In this document: piece by piece, positions 35,354-46,600 of the stretch
Numbering within the stretch: the first letter of the stretch is position 1
How the letters are laid out: every line of letters starts with the position of its first letter
DNA from: Saccharum officinarum
Taxonomy: Eukaryota; Streptophyta; Magnoliopsida; Poales; Poaceae
DNA length: 64,000 nt
Assembly: GCA_020631735.1 (NCBI GenBank)
Contig: CM036159.1
Span: 18,701,511-18,765,510 of the forward strand
Direction of reading: 5' to 3'
Notes under the pieces: model-generated
Told to the model about the DNA's origin: nothing
Database searches by the model: none
What the model saw: only the letters and a program-made list of their open reading frames with translations
Program-made: the position numbers and the translations under genes

Positions 35354-37358
35354 ATCATCTAATGATATAAATCTAACCGAAGAGTCCACACCAAATACGA
35401 TTGATAAGTATATCAAACTTTATATTTTTAAATGTATAAGAGACTTTATCGATTATAATTATTAGCTTTTAAATAGCTAAATTTTCAAGCCATACATGGG
35501 TTGACGCACTACATATGTATGGTACTGATGTGTTCAATGTCAGGAAGCTTTGAAAGCAATCCGATGGTACCACGTTTTGTAGTAATAAAAAGACCAAAGA
35601 CAATATGTTTCAAAATAACAACAACAATAACACGGAATAATGGCAGCTTTTCTCAGTATTGTCCATAACCATATGTATAACTGGTTGCAGCAGATCATAA
35701 AAAAAGAACTATAAGTTAAATTAAATTTGAATTTTATAAGGAACGCAATGTTAGTCATCAACTGTGTGTATTAAGATGCATAAACAACTTATATGGCTTT
35801 ATACTGAATGATGTTCTGTATAGTACAATTGTCTAAAGTCTTATGCATAGTACCTTTGAAAATTCATTTGCAACTAGGAAAAGTCCCAAATAAGGCTCCC
35901 ACCCAAAATGTCATGGCAAGGTCCTTTGCTCTAATTACTAGTTCCTGGACTTATTCTGCTATCATTTTTTTTCCAAGGCTTCATGCTATTCTGTTTGAGT
36001 TTTGCCCTTTTTTATTATTTTTGCTCACAGACCTTTCCAAAGGCTCTCGTTTGGTATGGCTCTAGCTTCTTGCTACCGTACGTACATAGAAGAGTCAGAG
36101 CCGATGAAACCAAAAATATTGATTTTTATATGCTCCTAGTTCGTTTTAAGATGATAGATATAAGTGGCTCCTTGCAATAATGCACAGAGGAGCCAAAGCC
36201 AAAGCTAGTCCGAGCTCTACGGCCTATAAAGCTTTCAAACTTTTCTCATACAACACCATCGCATGCTACACACTACAACAAATTCATATTGTATGACATG
36301 TTATGATCATGTAAAATAGAAAGCAATTTATGCCACCTTTTAATCCCATCACACATATAGTTACGAAGGAATAATGCTAGGAATTTTAGTTGTGGCTAGG
36401 ACCGGCATAAAATGTTGAGCCAGCTGGTCATGTTCATAGGATCACCGTGGACAAGCATGGGTCGTTCTTTCAAACAAATTAAGTTGAGGCTTCTTTCTAT
36501 TATATTTTTCTTAACAAAAGCAACTCTTGAAAACAACCATAATATTAGTTCATCATGACATTAGAGAACTCTAGTTTTTATAATTTATTAGTACAATGAT
36601 ATTTCTATGGTTTGGCCAAATTAACTTACCACCCTACCCATTAGTCAAACAACCATAATATTAGTTCGTTTTGTTTTGAGTCTTAATCATTTGCATCCTT
36701 CTTTTGCGTTATATTTTCCATGTTGATATATTTTTGGGTTATGTCATGATTTTTGTAAATATTATTAATATATTTAACCCACTTCAACTAATGTTATTAA
36801 TAAAATTAAAAGGTGAGACTAATCTAGGAGGAGCTAGGCATTTTTATTAGTTAAGAAGAAAAACAAACATTTAAATTCAAGTCAAATAGGACTTATGGGG
36901 TTAGGATGCATGGCCTCACCTCTCCAACCAATTGAGTTAGACTTGCTTCCTAACTCATGGTATTAATCACAGAACAAAAACAAAGAACCAACAATTGAGC
37001 CAGTTCAATGGTTCAAGATTGATCCAACGGTTTATAAAAAATATTTTTAAGTAATATCCCCACTATATAAGTATATATATATGGAGAAAAAAGTAACGCA
37101 TTACATCATAACTTACCCAAATAATTTTGTGGGTGTGGGTGGACTTCCCCCTTGCTATACTTGGGGTTATTATTTTGATCCTCTATCTACCACATTTTTT
37201 TATTAAAGCACGTTAAATTTTTTTTAGTGTCTAGCTATATTGAACCCACGGTTCAATGTAAAAACCCTCGCTTCCACCTAGACCTAGCTTAGACCAATTT
37301 ACAGACTACATGAGCAAATTTATGATTCCGATTCTGTTCGACATGACTTAGCCACAAA
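35354..37358. other. AT-rich spacer, no gene seen
   Basis: Only short open frames without domains. I see no supported mobile element boundaries here. Confidence 0.5.
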
Positions 37359-37562
37359 GATGTATGAATTCTGACTGTGATAGAATGCATACTCCTACAT
37401 GAATCTAATTACAGAAGGCAGGGAAAGAGTACTGTTTTTTTTGCTAGAAAAGGGTAGGCTGATGTATGAATTCTGACTGTGATAGAATGCATACTCCTAC
37501 ATGAATCTAATTACAGAAGGCAGGGAAAGAGTACTGTTTTTTTTGCTAGAAAAGGGTAGGCT
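37359..37562 (+). repeat. Perfect tandem duplication of 102 bp
   Basis: 37359-37460 and 37461-37562 are identical base for base, including an eight-T run. It lies about 0.86 kb upstream of the DELLA start codon. Identity implies a very recent duplication or an assembly artefact. Confidence 0.95.
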
Positions 37563-37676
37563 GCATCCTTTTAAATAATCGCGTCGACGGTTCATATTTG
37601 AGAAATTTTGCCAGGTAGTCCAAGCCTCCATGATAGCCGCAGGCTGAACTACAGAGTTTAGTTCCACATGCTACAG

Positions 37677-37921
37677 AGGGTGTGTTCACTTCCTTCAAAA
37701 TTCCAAAAAATTTACAAGATTTTCTGTCGCATCAAATCTTTAAACGCATGCATGGAGCATTAAATATAGGTAAAAAAATAACTAATTATACAGTTTGTTT
37801 GTAAATCACGAGACGAATCTTTAAAACCTAATTAGTCCATGATTAAACACTAATTAACAAATACAAACGAAAAGAGTTACTTTGCTTCCAAAAATTTTAC
37901 ACCCCCATCTAAACACACCCA
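37677..37921. mobile_element. PIF/Harbinger-like MITE upstream of the DELLA gene
   Basis: The ends are gggtgtgttcacttcc and, inverted, gggtgtgtttagatggg. The internal sequence (catgcatggagcattaaatata, cacgagacgaatctttaaaacctaattag) matches the MITE family at 3128 and 41326. The target duplication is not clear. Confidence 0.75.
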
Positions 37922-38167
37922 TAGTTCGGCTCGCCATTGGCTTGCAAGATGGAGAAGTGAGCCGTGGACGCAGCTCCCCACTTCTCATCGCCCTCTTTTT
38001 AATTTGTGGCCATCTTTGGGGTGGTGGGCGGAGGATTTCTAACTGGATGGTGAAGTTTGTCTGGTGAAAAGGACGGGCGCCACGAATCCGTCCATCGATC
38101 CAACGCTGTGCGCGCGTTGGAGGAGGGACCTGCCAGGGCCCCACCTGCAGCGAGAGACTATAGATAG

Positions 38168-38401
38168 ATGCCTTCCTCTCCGATCACCTGATGGCTGATG
38201 CCTTCGCGGCCGTCTTCGCCTGCCGCTGCTGCTACTACTACTAGTTCCCCCGCTCGCTTCCCCCGTCTCCTCTTGCCCCAGCCGCTTCCCACCCCCTCGC
38301 CCTTTCCTTCCGCACTCCCACTTCCCAATCCTGGATCCAAATCCCAAGCTATCCCAGAACCGAAACCGAGGCGCGCAAGCAATTATTATCTGGCTAGCTA
38401 G
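38168..38401 (+). promoter_or_regulatory. DELLA leader region with three upstream open reading frames
   Basis: A TATA-like ctatagatag lies near 38158. Downstream are upstream ORFs at 38168-38191 (7 codons), 38191-38244 (17 codons, its ATG overlapping the previous stop) and 38198-38401 (67 codons), the last ending 19 bp before the DELLA ATG. The leader is strongly pyrimidine-rich at about 38245-38335. If transcription starts at or before 38168 these ORFs could lower translation; the true start site is unknown. Confidence 0.4.
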
Positions 38402-38419
38402 TCCTGTAGCTCGGAGATC

Positions 38420-40297
38420 ATGAAGCGCGAGTACCAAGACGCCGGCGGGAGCGGCGGCGACATGGGCTCCTCCAAGGACAAGATGATGGTGGCGGCGGCG
38501 GGGGCAGGAGAGCAGGAGGAGGAGATGGACGAGATGCTGGCCGCGCTCGGGTACAAGGTGCGTTCGTCGGATATGGCGGACGTCGCACAGAAGCTGGAGC
38601 AGCTCGAGATGGCCATGGGGATGGGCGGCGTTGGCGGCGCCGGCGCTACCGCTGATGACGGTTTCATCTCCCACCTCGCCACGGACACCGTGCACTACAA
38701 TCCCTCCGACCTGTCGTCCTGGGTCGAGAGCATGCTGTCCGAGCTCAACGCGCCCCCGCCGCCGCTCCCGCCGGCGACGCCGCCGGCCCCGAGGCTCGCG
38801 TCCACCTCGTCCACCGTCACAAGTGGCGCCGCCGCCGGTGCTGGCTACTTCGATCTCCCGCCCGCCGTCGACTCGTCCAGCAGCACCTACGCCCTGAAGC
38901 CGATCCCCTCGCCGGTGGTGGCGTCAGCCGACCCGTCGTCCACGGACTCGACGCGGGAGCCCAAGCGGATGCGGACTGGCGGCGGCAGCACGTCGTCTTC
39001 CTCTTCCTCGTCGTCATCCATGGATGGCGGCCGCACTAGGAGCTCCGTGGTCGAAGCTGCCCCGCCTGCGACGCAAGCGTCCGCGGCGGCCAACGGGCCC
39101 GCGGTGCCGGTGGTGGTGATGGACACGCAGGAGGCTGGGATCCGGCTCGTGCACGCGCTGCTGGCGTGCGCGGAGGCCGTGCAGCAGGAGAACTTCTCTG
39201 CGGCGGACGCCCTGGTCAAGCAGATCCCCATGCTGGCCTCGTCGCAGGGCGGTGCCATGCGCAAGGTCGCCGCCTACTTCGGCGAGGCGCTTGCTCGCCG
39301 CGTGTATCGCTTCCGCCCGACGCCGGACAGCTCCCTCCTCGACGCCGCCGTCGCCGACTTCCTACACGCGCACTTCTACGAGTCCTGCCCCTACCTCAAG
39401 TTCGCCCACTTCACCGCGAACCAGGCCATCCTCGAGGCTTTCGCCGGCTGCCGCCGCGTGCACGTCGTCGACTTCGGCATCAAGCAGGGGTTGCAGTGGC
39501 CGGCTCTTCTCCAGGCCCTCGCCCTCCGCCCTGGCGGGCCCCCATCGTTCCGACTCACCGGCGTCGGCCCACCGCAGCACGACGAGACCGACGCCTTGCA
39601 ACTGGTGGGCTGGAAACTTGCCCAGTTCGCGCACACCATCCGCGTCGACTTCCAGTACCGTGGCCTCGTCGCCGCCACGCTCGCTGACCTGGAGCCGTTC
39701 ATGCTGCAACCGGAGGGCGACGACAAGGATGAGGAGCCCGAGGTGATCGCCGTCAACTCGGTGTTCGAGCTGCATCGGCTGCTCGCGCAGCCCGGCGCCC
39801 TGGAGAAGGTCCTGGGCACGGTGCGCGCGGTGCGGCCGAGGATCGTGACCGTGGTCGAGCAGGAGGCCAACCACAACTCCGGCACATTCCTTGACCGCTT
39901 CACGGAGTCGCTGCACTACTACTCCACCATGTTCGATTCTCTCGAGGGCGCCGGCTCCGGCCAATCCACAGATGCCTCTCCGGCCGCGGCCGGCGGCACG
40001 GACCAGGTCATGTCCGAGGTGTACCTGGGCCGGCAGATCTGCAACGTCGTGGCATGTGAGGGCGCGGAGCGCACGGAGCGCCACGAGACGCTGGGCCAGT
40101 GGCGCAACCGCCTCGGCGGCTCCGGGTTCGAGCCCGTGCACCTGGGCTCCAATGCCTACAAGCAGGCGAGCACGCTGCTGGCACTCTTCAACGGCGGCGA
40201 CGGGTACAAGGTGGAGGAGAAGGATGGGTGCCTGACCCTAGGGTGGCATACGCGCCCGCTCATCGCCACCTCGGCGTGGCGCCTCGCCGCTCCGTGA
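38420..40297 (+). CDS. D8: DELLA-type GRAS repressor of gibberellin signalling (maize DWARF8 / rice SLR1 / wheat RHT1 type)
   Basis: Single-exon 625-codon gene, the usual structure and length. Residues 37-41 form the DELLA motif, here DEMLA, followed by [20 protein letters not shown] (43-62). TVHYNP is at 90-95, PKRMR (181-185) is a likely nuclear localisation signal, and a Ser run spans about 192-200. The GRAS domain covers about 236-622, with the first leucine heptad region ([15 protein letters not shown] at 241), VHVVDFG at 347-353, and the SAW end at 618-620. Known role: a nuclear regulator that restrains growth until gibberellin-bound GID1 docks on the DELLA/TVHYNP segment and directs SCF-mediated degradation. 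It matches maize D8 far more closely than other GRAS proteins as I recall them. The Leu-to-Met at residue 39 is the notable oddity. The third codon position is very GC-rich, normal for grass GRAS genes. Confidence 0.97.
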   Translation: MKREYQDAGGSGGDMGSSKDKMMVAAAGAGEQEEEMDEMLAALGYKVRSSDMADVAQKLEQLEMAMGMGGVGGAGATADDGFISHLATDTVHYNPSDLSSWVESMLSELNAPPPPLPPATPPAPRLASTSSTVTSGAAAGAGYFDLPPAVDSSSSTYALKPIPSPVVASADPSSTDSTREPKRMRTGGGSTSSSSSSSSSMDGGRTRSSVVEAAPPATQASAAANGPAVPVVVMDTQEAGIRLVHALLACAEAVQQENFSAADALVKQIPMLASSQGGAMRKVAAYFGEALARRVYRFRPTPDSSLLDAAVADFLHAHFYESCPYLKFAHFTANQAILEAFAGCRRVHVVDFGIKQGLQWPALLQALALRPGGPPSFRLTGVGPPQHDETDALQLVGWKLAQFAHTIRVDFQYRGLVAATLADLEPFMLQPEGDDKDEEPEVIAVNSVFELHRLLAQPGALEKVLGTVRAVRPRIVTVVEQEANHNSGTFLDRFTESLHYYSTMFDSLEGAGSGQSTDASPAAAGGTDQVMSEVYLGRQICNVVACEGAERTERHETLGQWRNRLGGSGFEPVHLGSNAYKQASTLLALFNGGDGYKVEEKDGCLTLGWHTRPLIATSAWRLAAP

Positions 40298-41325
40298 TCG
40301 AGGGGTGGGGTTTTGGACGCTGATCAAGGCACACGTCCCCCGGCCCCGGGCATGGCGCACCCTCCCCGGGCGCCGGCACAGTTGAAGCTACTAGACGTCA
40401 ATGAATGCTGAATTGCAGTTAGCGACCGGGCCACGGTTCTCGCCTCGCCGGCGTGATGAGAGATGGACACTTTGACTCCGACCGGATCGGCCTGTGTTCG
40501 TTCTTGTTTCCGATCCCTCTCAGTTCCCGTTGCTTCAATCCGTCAACTATGGTAGCCCGTACCCTATTGTTATGTTTAAATGTCTATTATTATTATGTGT
40601 AATTCCTCCAAGCGCTGATATCGAATAAGGACGAACCGGATTTCGTTAGCTCGAATGAGAATTTTGTATACAGTGCATCCAATCTGAACTTCAGCTATGC
40701 TCATCTGTTCGAATGCTTCTTGCATCATGCACACAATGCTTGCCCTATTCGTCCTCTATATGACGATGATCGTAGTACTGCATTCCTTGTGAACATCATA
40801 TATTCAGCTCATGTTCTGCCGGATTGGAATTTGCTGCTTGCTTTGCTTTTCTAGGAGTATTTGTATTTACTATCTCATCACAAGAACAGCTAAGGTTTGG
40901 CCATCCTGTAAGAAATCCACCAATCTCGTAGAGGTAGCCATGGCCGATGCGTCCTGCGCTTGCTAATGTTGGAAACATCTCGTTACTTTGCCTTCCTTGT
41001 ATCCCTGCGCCTGTATGCTGCGCCTGTATGCCCGTCCTCTGCCGGCTGTTCACGATCTAAAAATACTTCACTGGGCGTTCACATGGGAGCTGCATCGCAA
41101 GCCAGACTGACGACTATTCCTGTGCAATATTGAATGGCTGTTTATCTGCTACGCAATCAGTGCGCATTATTATTAATCAACCTCCTCTATCACATAATCA
41201 GAGAAGTCAGGTAGAGCCGTAGAACTAGGACTAGAGCTCCACAGTATGAGCTTCCTCCAAGCTTTGACGGGAGAAAGAAGAACAATCACCAATGGAAAAC
41301 CAACCATGAAGTTGTTCAGATCGTA
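40298..41325. other. 3' flank of the DELLA gene
   Basis: The first few hundred bases are probably 3' UTR. No other gene or mobile element is evident in this stretch. Confidence 0.5.
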
Positions 41326-41792
41326 AATTTTTTCGACTCTAGCTACTGTAACACTTTTGTTTATATTTGGTAATTATTATTCAATCGTAGACGAAGGCCC
41401 TGTTTAGTTCCCAAAAAATTTTGTAAAATTTTTCAGATTCCCCGTCACATCGAATCTTTGGACACATGCATGAAGCATTAAATATAGATAAAAAATAAAA
41501 CTAATTACACAGTTTAGACAAAATGGACGAGACGAATCTTTTAAGCCTAATTAGACCATGATTGAACAATATTTACCAAATAACAACAAAAACGCTACGG
41601 TGCCCATTTTGCAAAAAATTTTGCATCTAAACCGGGCCTAACTAGGCTTAAAAGATTCGTCTCGTGATTTACTACTAAACCGTGTAATTAGTTATTTTTT
41701 TTACTAACATTTAATGCTTCATGCATACGTTAAAAAATTGATGTGGTGAAAAGAGTGAAAAAAAACTTAGAATTTGACCAGGCCCAGGTTAG
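41326..41792 (-). mobile_element. PIF/Harbinger-type MITE, interrupted by a second MITE
   Basis: The arms left and right of the insert (caatcgtagac / actaggcttaaaagattcg) join to give the uninterrupted sequence seen at 3128-3348. The right end is accaggccc. About 220 bp without the insert. Confidence 0.75.
41393..41638 (+). mobile_element. Nested PIF/Harbinger-like MITE
   Basis: About 246 bp from GGCCCTGTTTAGTTCCC to CTAAACCGGGCC, flanked by gaa on the left and taa on the right; the empty relative at 3128 has TAA there, so the duplication is TAA with one later change. The core (cacatgcatgaagcattaaata) belongs to a MITE family I recall as abundant in sorghum and relatives. Confidence 0.8.
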
Positions 41793-41875
41793 CGAGCCCA
41801 GGCAAAAGGACCAGGAGCAGTAACGTTTTACTGTCAGAAGAGAGAAGACGGGGGCTACTCCTGTACACGGCGGCG

Positions 41876-42192
41876 CAGGGAAAAATTTATCGGCGATAAA
41901 ATTTCGATAAACCCGATAATCCCGTTTATCGCTGAGGTCCGATAAAATTTATTTATCGCCGAGATTCCAATTTTCACTAGTCCACCTACATAAAAGTATG
42001 ATACTCTATTATACCAATACTATTATGTGTTAGTTCTTGATGTTAAATGCTTTACAGACAACTTATATAATTTTCTAGTGAAATTAGGTATTATTTTGTT
42101 TTATTTTTGACCGAGAAATTTTCCGATAAATCCGATAAACCCGTTTATCGGTGACCTCCGGTATTTTTTTTCTACCGATAAATTGAACCTTG
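41876..42192. mobile_element. hAT-type MITE
   Basis: The 317-bp element begins CAGGGAAAAATTTATCGG and ends CCGATAAATTGAACCTTG. It is flanked by a perfect 8-bp duplication CGGCGGCG (41868-41875 and 42193-42200), as hAT transposition produces. Repeated gataaa/tttatcg motifs near both ends form subterminal inverted repeats. Confidence 0.88.
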
Positions 42193-42200
42193 CGGCGGCG

Positions 42201-43600
42201 TGCGTGCGCCGGCCTGTGGTAGTAACGTTTAACCCGGCGTAACCACCGCCGTTTAATCGCCAGCTGGGGGTTACAAGAACTTTTACTGCCTGCGGTGCTG
42301 GGATTGGCGCAGACGTGTGTGTGGGGGGTGGAGCAGTGGCAACCTGAGAGGGCACTGCTGGTACTGTACGATACATTGCCACTTCTGTTGAGGTCTTGTC
42401 CTCCCCTGGGGCGCACACACGCCGGCGTGGCCGTCCGGCGTCCGCCCTTTTCAAATTAACCGCGCGGCGCGGTAATTGTTCCCCGAGGGGCAGAGGAACA
42501 TTTCACGCGTCCCGTGATCCACTCCCGCCGATGAAATCTGCGTCTGACAGTGTGGGGGACGCGCATGGTCCGTGGAATCTCCGCGCTCGCGCCACAAAAT
42601 CTCCTCGAGAATGCGTGGTTTACAGAGAGGGTTACCGATAAAACTTGTACTAGTGCTTAGCTACTTTGTTTTATTATTAATCCGGCCCTTGATCTCTCTG
42701 CTAGTACTTTTGTTTTATTAACCCCGCGGTAAGGCGCGGCAGGAGGGCGGCCAATGGGGTGAAGTTGGAGGGAGGAGAGAGCGGGCGGCGGGCGGCAGCA
42801 ACAGCTGTCCAATCGGGATCAGGTGGCTCATGTCAGGAGATGATGGAGGCAGCGTGGTGGCGGGGCCCACCCGTCGGTCTGTAGTAGTAGTACCTCCCTT
42901 CCCATCCCAGTCACCCCAGCCAGGTCGAGCTCTGGGTCTCTGACTCCCCCCTCCTGCTCGCGCCGGGGACAGGCCTGGCCCACCGCAGGTCCCCCCATCC
43001 GGCTGTGTGTGTTGCGCGGGTGACTGGCTGGCTGACCCACCCCGACGCGATCGCGCGCCTGGCCTCGCCCCGTTTTCCCCGTCGCGGGCGACGTTTTCCG
43101 CCTCTCTATTGCGGCGGCCCTCACGGACGGGGGCCAGCACGGACGGGCGCCGTAACCAACCCAACTCCTACTCCCTATCCTATTCCTATCCCGCGGCTGG
43201 ACTGGATCGCACTCCTACGGTCCGACCCACGCCGCGCGCGCGGCCTCGCGGCGTTACGCGTGGACGGACGGACGGGGCCCGATTCGGCCGGTCGGGATGG
43301 GACGGGGCCGGGCGCGATCGGTCGGAGACGTGGTGCGCGCACACGCGGGCTCGGTGAGGGGCTCGCTCGAGTTTGCGATCGCACATTCGCAGCAGCGATG
43401 CGAAGGAAAGGAAACGGGCCGGGCCTGCGTCAACTCAGCTCGCCACTCCTACAATGATAGGATAAGGCTCTTGGACAAGATGTGTTCTTTGTATGTGGAG
43501 AAAGAAAAAGAAGAGGGACGAATTTTGAGGGATGAATCGCGATGGCGCATGAGGTTCTTTTCGAGTAGGGCCTATTTTATTCGGTGAATGGATGGGCTAG
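42201..43600. other. GC-rich block, no gene recognised
   Basis: Long overlapping open frames on both strands arise from the high GC content; none shows a recognisable domain, and they conflict with each other. Promoter-type CpG sequence of an unrecognised transcript is possible. Confidence 0.35.
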
Positions 43601-46600
43601 GTAATCAGGGATCGGGTTACATTACATGGATGGCGGCAACAGGACAAGCTACCTACTCGAAGTGATCTTCTTGTCGAGTGGGAGTGACTGATTGTGTGGT
43701 TTGCAGTTGTGCTGCCTAAGTTTCAAGATGGTATAATCTCTCGGGCTCTAAAATACTTGGTGTTTTAGGAGATTAGCGCAAAATGAAAAGCATTCGTGTA
43801 GCCCTATTGATTGTATTGTATCTGATCCAAGCGCAATAAGAAATAAGCCACTTATTAAAAAGAAATGCATGGCATACAAGTCGCTATCTCAGTTTGATAT
43901 GGGTTCGTCCTGGTGTCAAGAGCTAAAACATTAGACTTTTAGAACAATTTTTTAAAATATCATGTTTTCTGGGACGAGAGAGTTCTATACTATCAACAAG
44001 ACCTATTTAGTAGTTATTAACTCCAGTGTCCAGTATACTTGTTGTTTAGGATACGGAGAGAGTATCTCATGCTCCCCTCGATGGCATTGTATCAAAATCT
44101 GAATACTTTACACCAATATTTACTAGTAGCTTTCAAAATTCTCGGTCTTCCTATTTCTCTAAAGGCAGGAGAGTTATCGCTTATATTTAAAAAATCAAAT
44201 CAGATTTGGCAAATACAATTGATAGAGAAAAACTACAAACAACAACAACATCAACCTCGCCAACAAACGAAACAACGCTATCATCAACTTTAATAACAAA
44301 ACTTTTTTTATTGCACATACATTCTTTAATAAGTTGTGCACTCAATCAAAACTCAGCACAAAACGAGCCTTTGGCATATAAAAACAAGCTCTCTCAAACA
44401 AAAAAAAAACTCACGAAAGGTAAAGGTATACAGTAAGTCCATTCGGAAACGGTCATCCATGTTTGGCAAGTCTCCATTGTTGATGTCTCTACGACACGCC
44501 TTGCCTACTTGAACGTTGATCGGTCTTAATTATTTTCCTAAAATGGACCAGAAACATGTTTAACGAGTAGTCCTAAAAATAACCTGTAAATAAGAAAATA
44601 TATTTTCCCCTTTACAAAAATAAGGCAAAAACTTCCCCTTGTTTGTTTAATTAACGGATGGAACATGTGGTGCCTACTGTGTGCGCAGTGCCAGTGCGAG
44701 CTAGTGTGCTGATGCAGCTGTCGAGAGGTGTACGCGAGTCATTTCGACGAGGATGCTATGGACATACCGAGGCTTTAATTTTCGGCCTCAGGGCTTTAAT
44801 TTTCGGCCTCAGCCCTTTCAAGCTCAACAAAACACAATGCTGAGGTGAGAGAGCCTGCGTAGGAGGTCGATGCAAAAAAGATGATAGAGATTCCTTGCAT
44901 ACCCCCAAAAGAAGTGAAAGCGCTTGCACAAGAGTTCTTCTACACATCTCAATTCCAACTTGGAACATGTTCAGTTCCGCTTCGTATCGCGATTCTCTTC
45001 TTCAACTGGACGAAATTTCGGTCCCTGTGGAGCCTTTCTTCTTTACTTCTTTTCATCCACTCACTGTCGCCAGGCTAGTAGTAAATCCCAAGCATCATTC
45101 ACGAGAAACGTACTCACCGCCGGCTCTGATCATGTTACCTTTACCGGTTGCCTCGTCACTCTCCACGCCCTGTCTCAATTCTTCACCAGTAATTAATTGT
45201 TACTACGTCCAGTCATTTTCTTTCCCTGAACTGAAACAACACGGCCGGACCGGACCTGCAAGGCCAACGCACTGATCCATCCATCCGGATTAGGATCACA
45301 TCACATTCTTCTCCGCCATATCTTAAGATAACACCACCCCTGTCTCGTCCCAATCCCATTATCCATCCTCACATGTACCATCGCTTAAAAAAACAAAAAC
45401 AAAGAGCACGCAGTGTCAGCACGCAGCTCCAGCCTCCAACTCCCCGGGCGGGCTAATCATTCATTCCAGTCCAGCAGCATTTGAACCTACCGGCCGGCCG
45501 TGTCGACCGATCGGCCGAGGCAGAGGAAAGGCATCTCGAGATCCTCGCAACCAACACGCCCTTGGGCTAAAGAAATCCAAGCTAGCAGTGGTTGCGCGAG
45601 GTAGCCCAAGTTTACCGTTAATACAATACCGGAATGCTACGTACTTATTAGGGTCTTAGAGTCCTCTTAGACCAGGTTAATTTTTTGTTCTTGCGGAATC
45701 TCCAAGACACAGACGGTCAGAGACCCACCGGCCAGCTCGTGTCCACCTGCAGAAATTTCATTCCTGCCTGCGCTCGCACGCACAGGCACAGCACCGTGGC
45801 GTGCAGAATAAATGGAATCCACACGATTTTATAAAAGTGCTTTTTTTAAGGGCTCTGCAATTATCAGGGACCCAGTAGAATAATGTGAGAGCCGGATTCC
45901 CTCTCGCTCTCGGGATGATTAACCTAATCGCAAGTGGTTCGGGTTAGGGGGAGGGGAGAGCCTGTCTAATTGGTTTGTTTAAGTATAGTATACTTAATTA
46001 ATGTACGCGAGCCTACAGCGGCCTTGGAAAGCTGAGTGCTTGTCCGGGCGTCCCTGGCTCCATTGCCACCGCGCCTGCAGCTTTTGCGCACACGGGCCCT
46101 TGCCCTCGCCCCTCGCCGCGGCCCGCGGCCCATGGGGTCTCGGCTCAGCTGGGGTCGCCGGCGAGTGGTGGCTAGTGGCACGAGAGGTAGAGGAGAGACG
46201 AGGGGAAAAGAAAAGGGAAACGCTGCATTGCCTCTGCCGCATGATTTTATTAGCCAAAAATACTTTCTTTTGCTAATAATAATATGATCCAAAGTAAAAA
46301 AAAAATCAAAACTAGCCTTTTAAGCCGTGCCAAGGCACATGGCATGACTTGCTACTAGTGCCACATGCTACAGTGCCACATTATGTGCATTGGTTTTTTT
46401 TAAGCTGTTCAGCACCAAAATGGTTTTCAACAGTGTTTTTTTATGAGTGTCCGGTTAAGCTGTTTTGCGCCAAAATGGCTTCCAACAAATCGAGAAGAGA
46501 TAGTCTCAATTATGTTCCAAAAATAGTATTTTGTCAGGTAATTCCTCAAACATAGTGCTCAAGTGAAATCCAAGATTCTTTGACAGAGCGAATGCTCAAA

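Noticed and set aside
39166..40323. Long frames overlapping the DELLA gene in other frames and on the other strand
   Set aside because: They are shadows of the GC-rich DELLA coding sequence without domains of their own.
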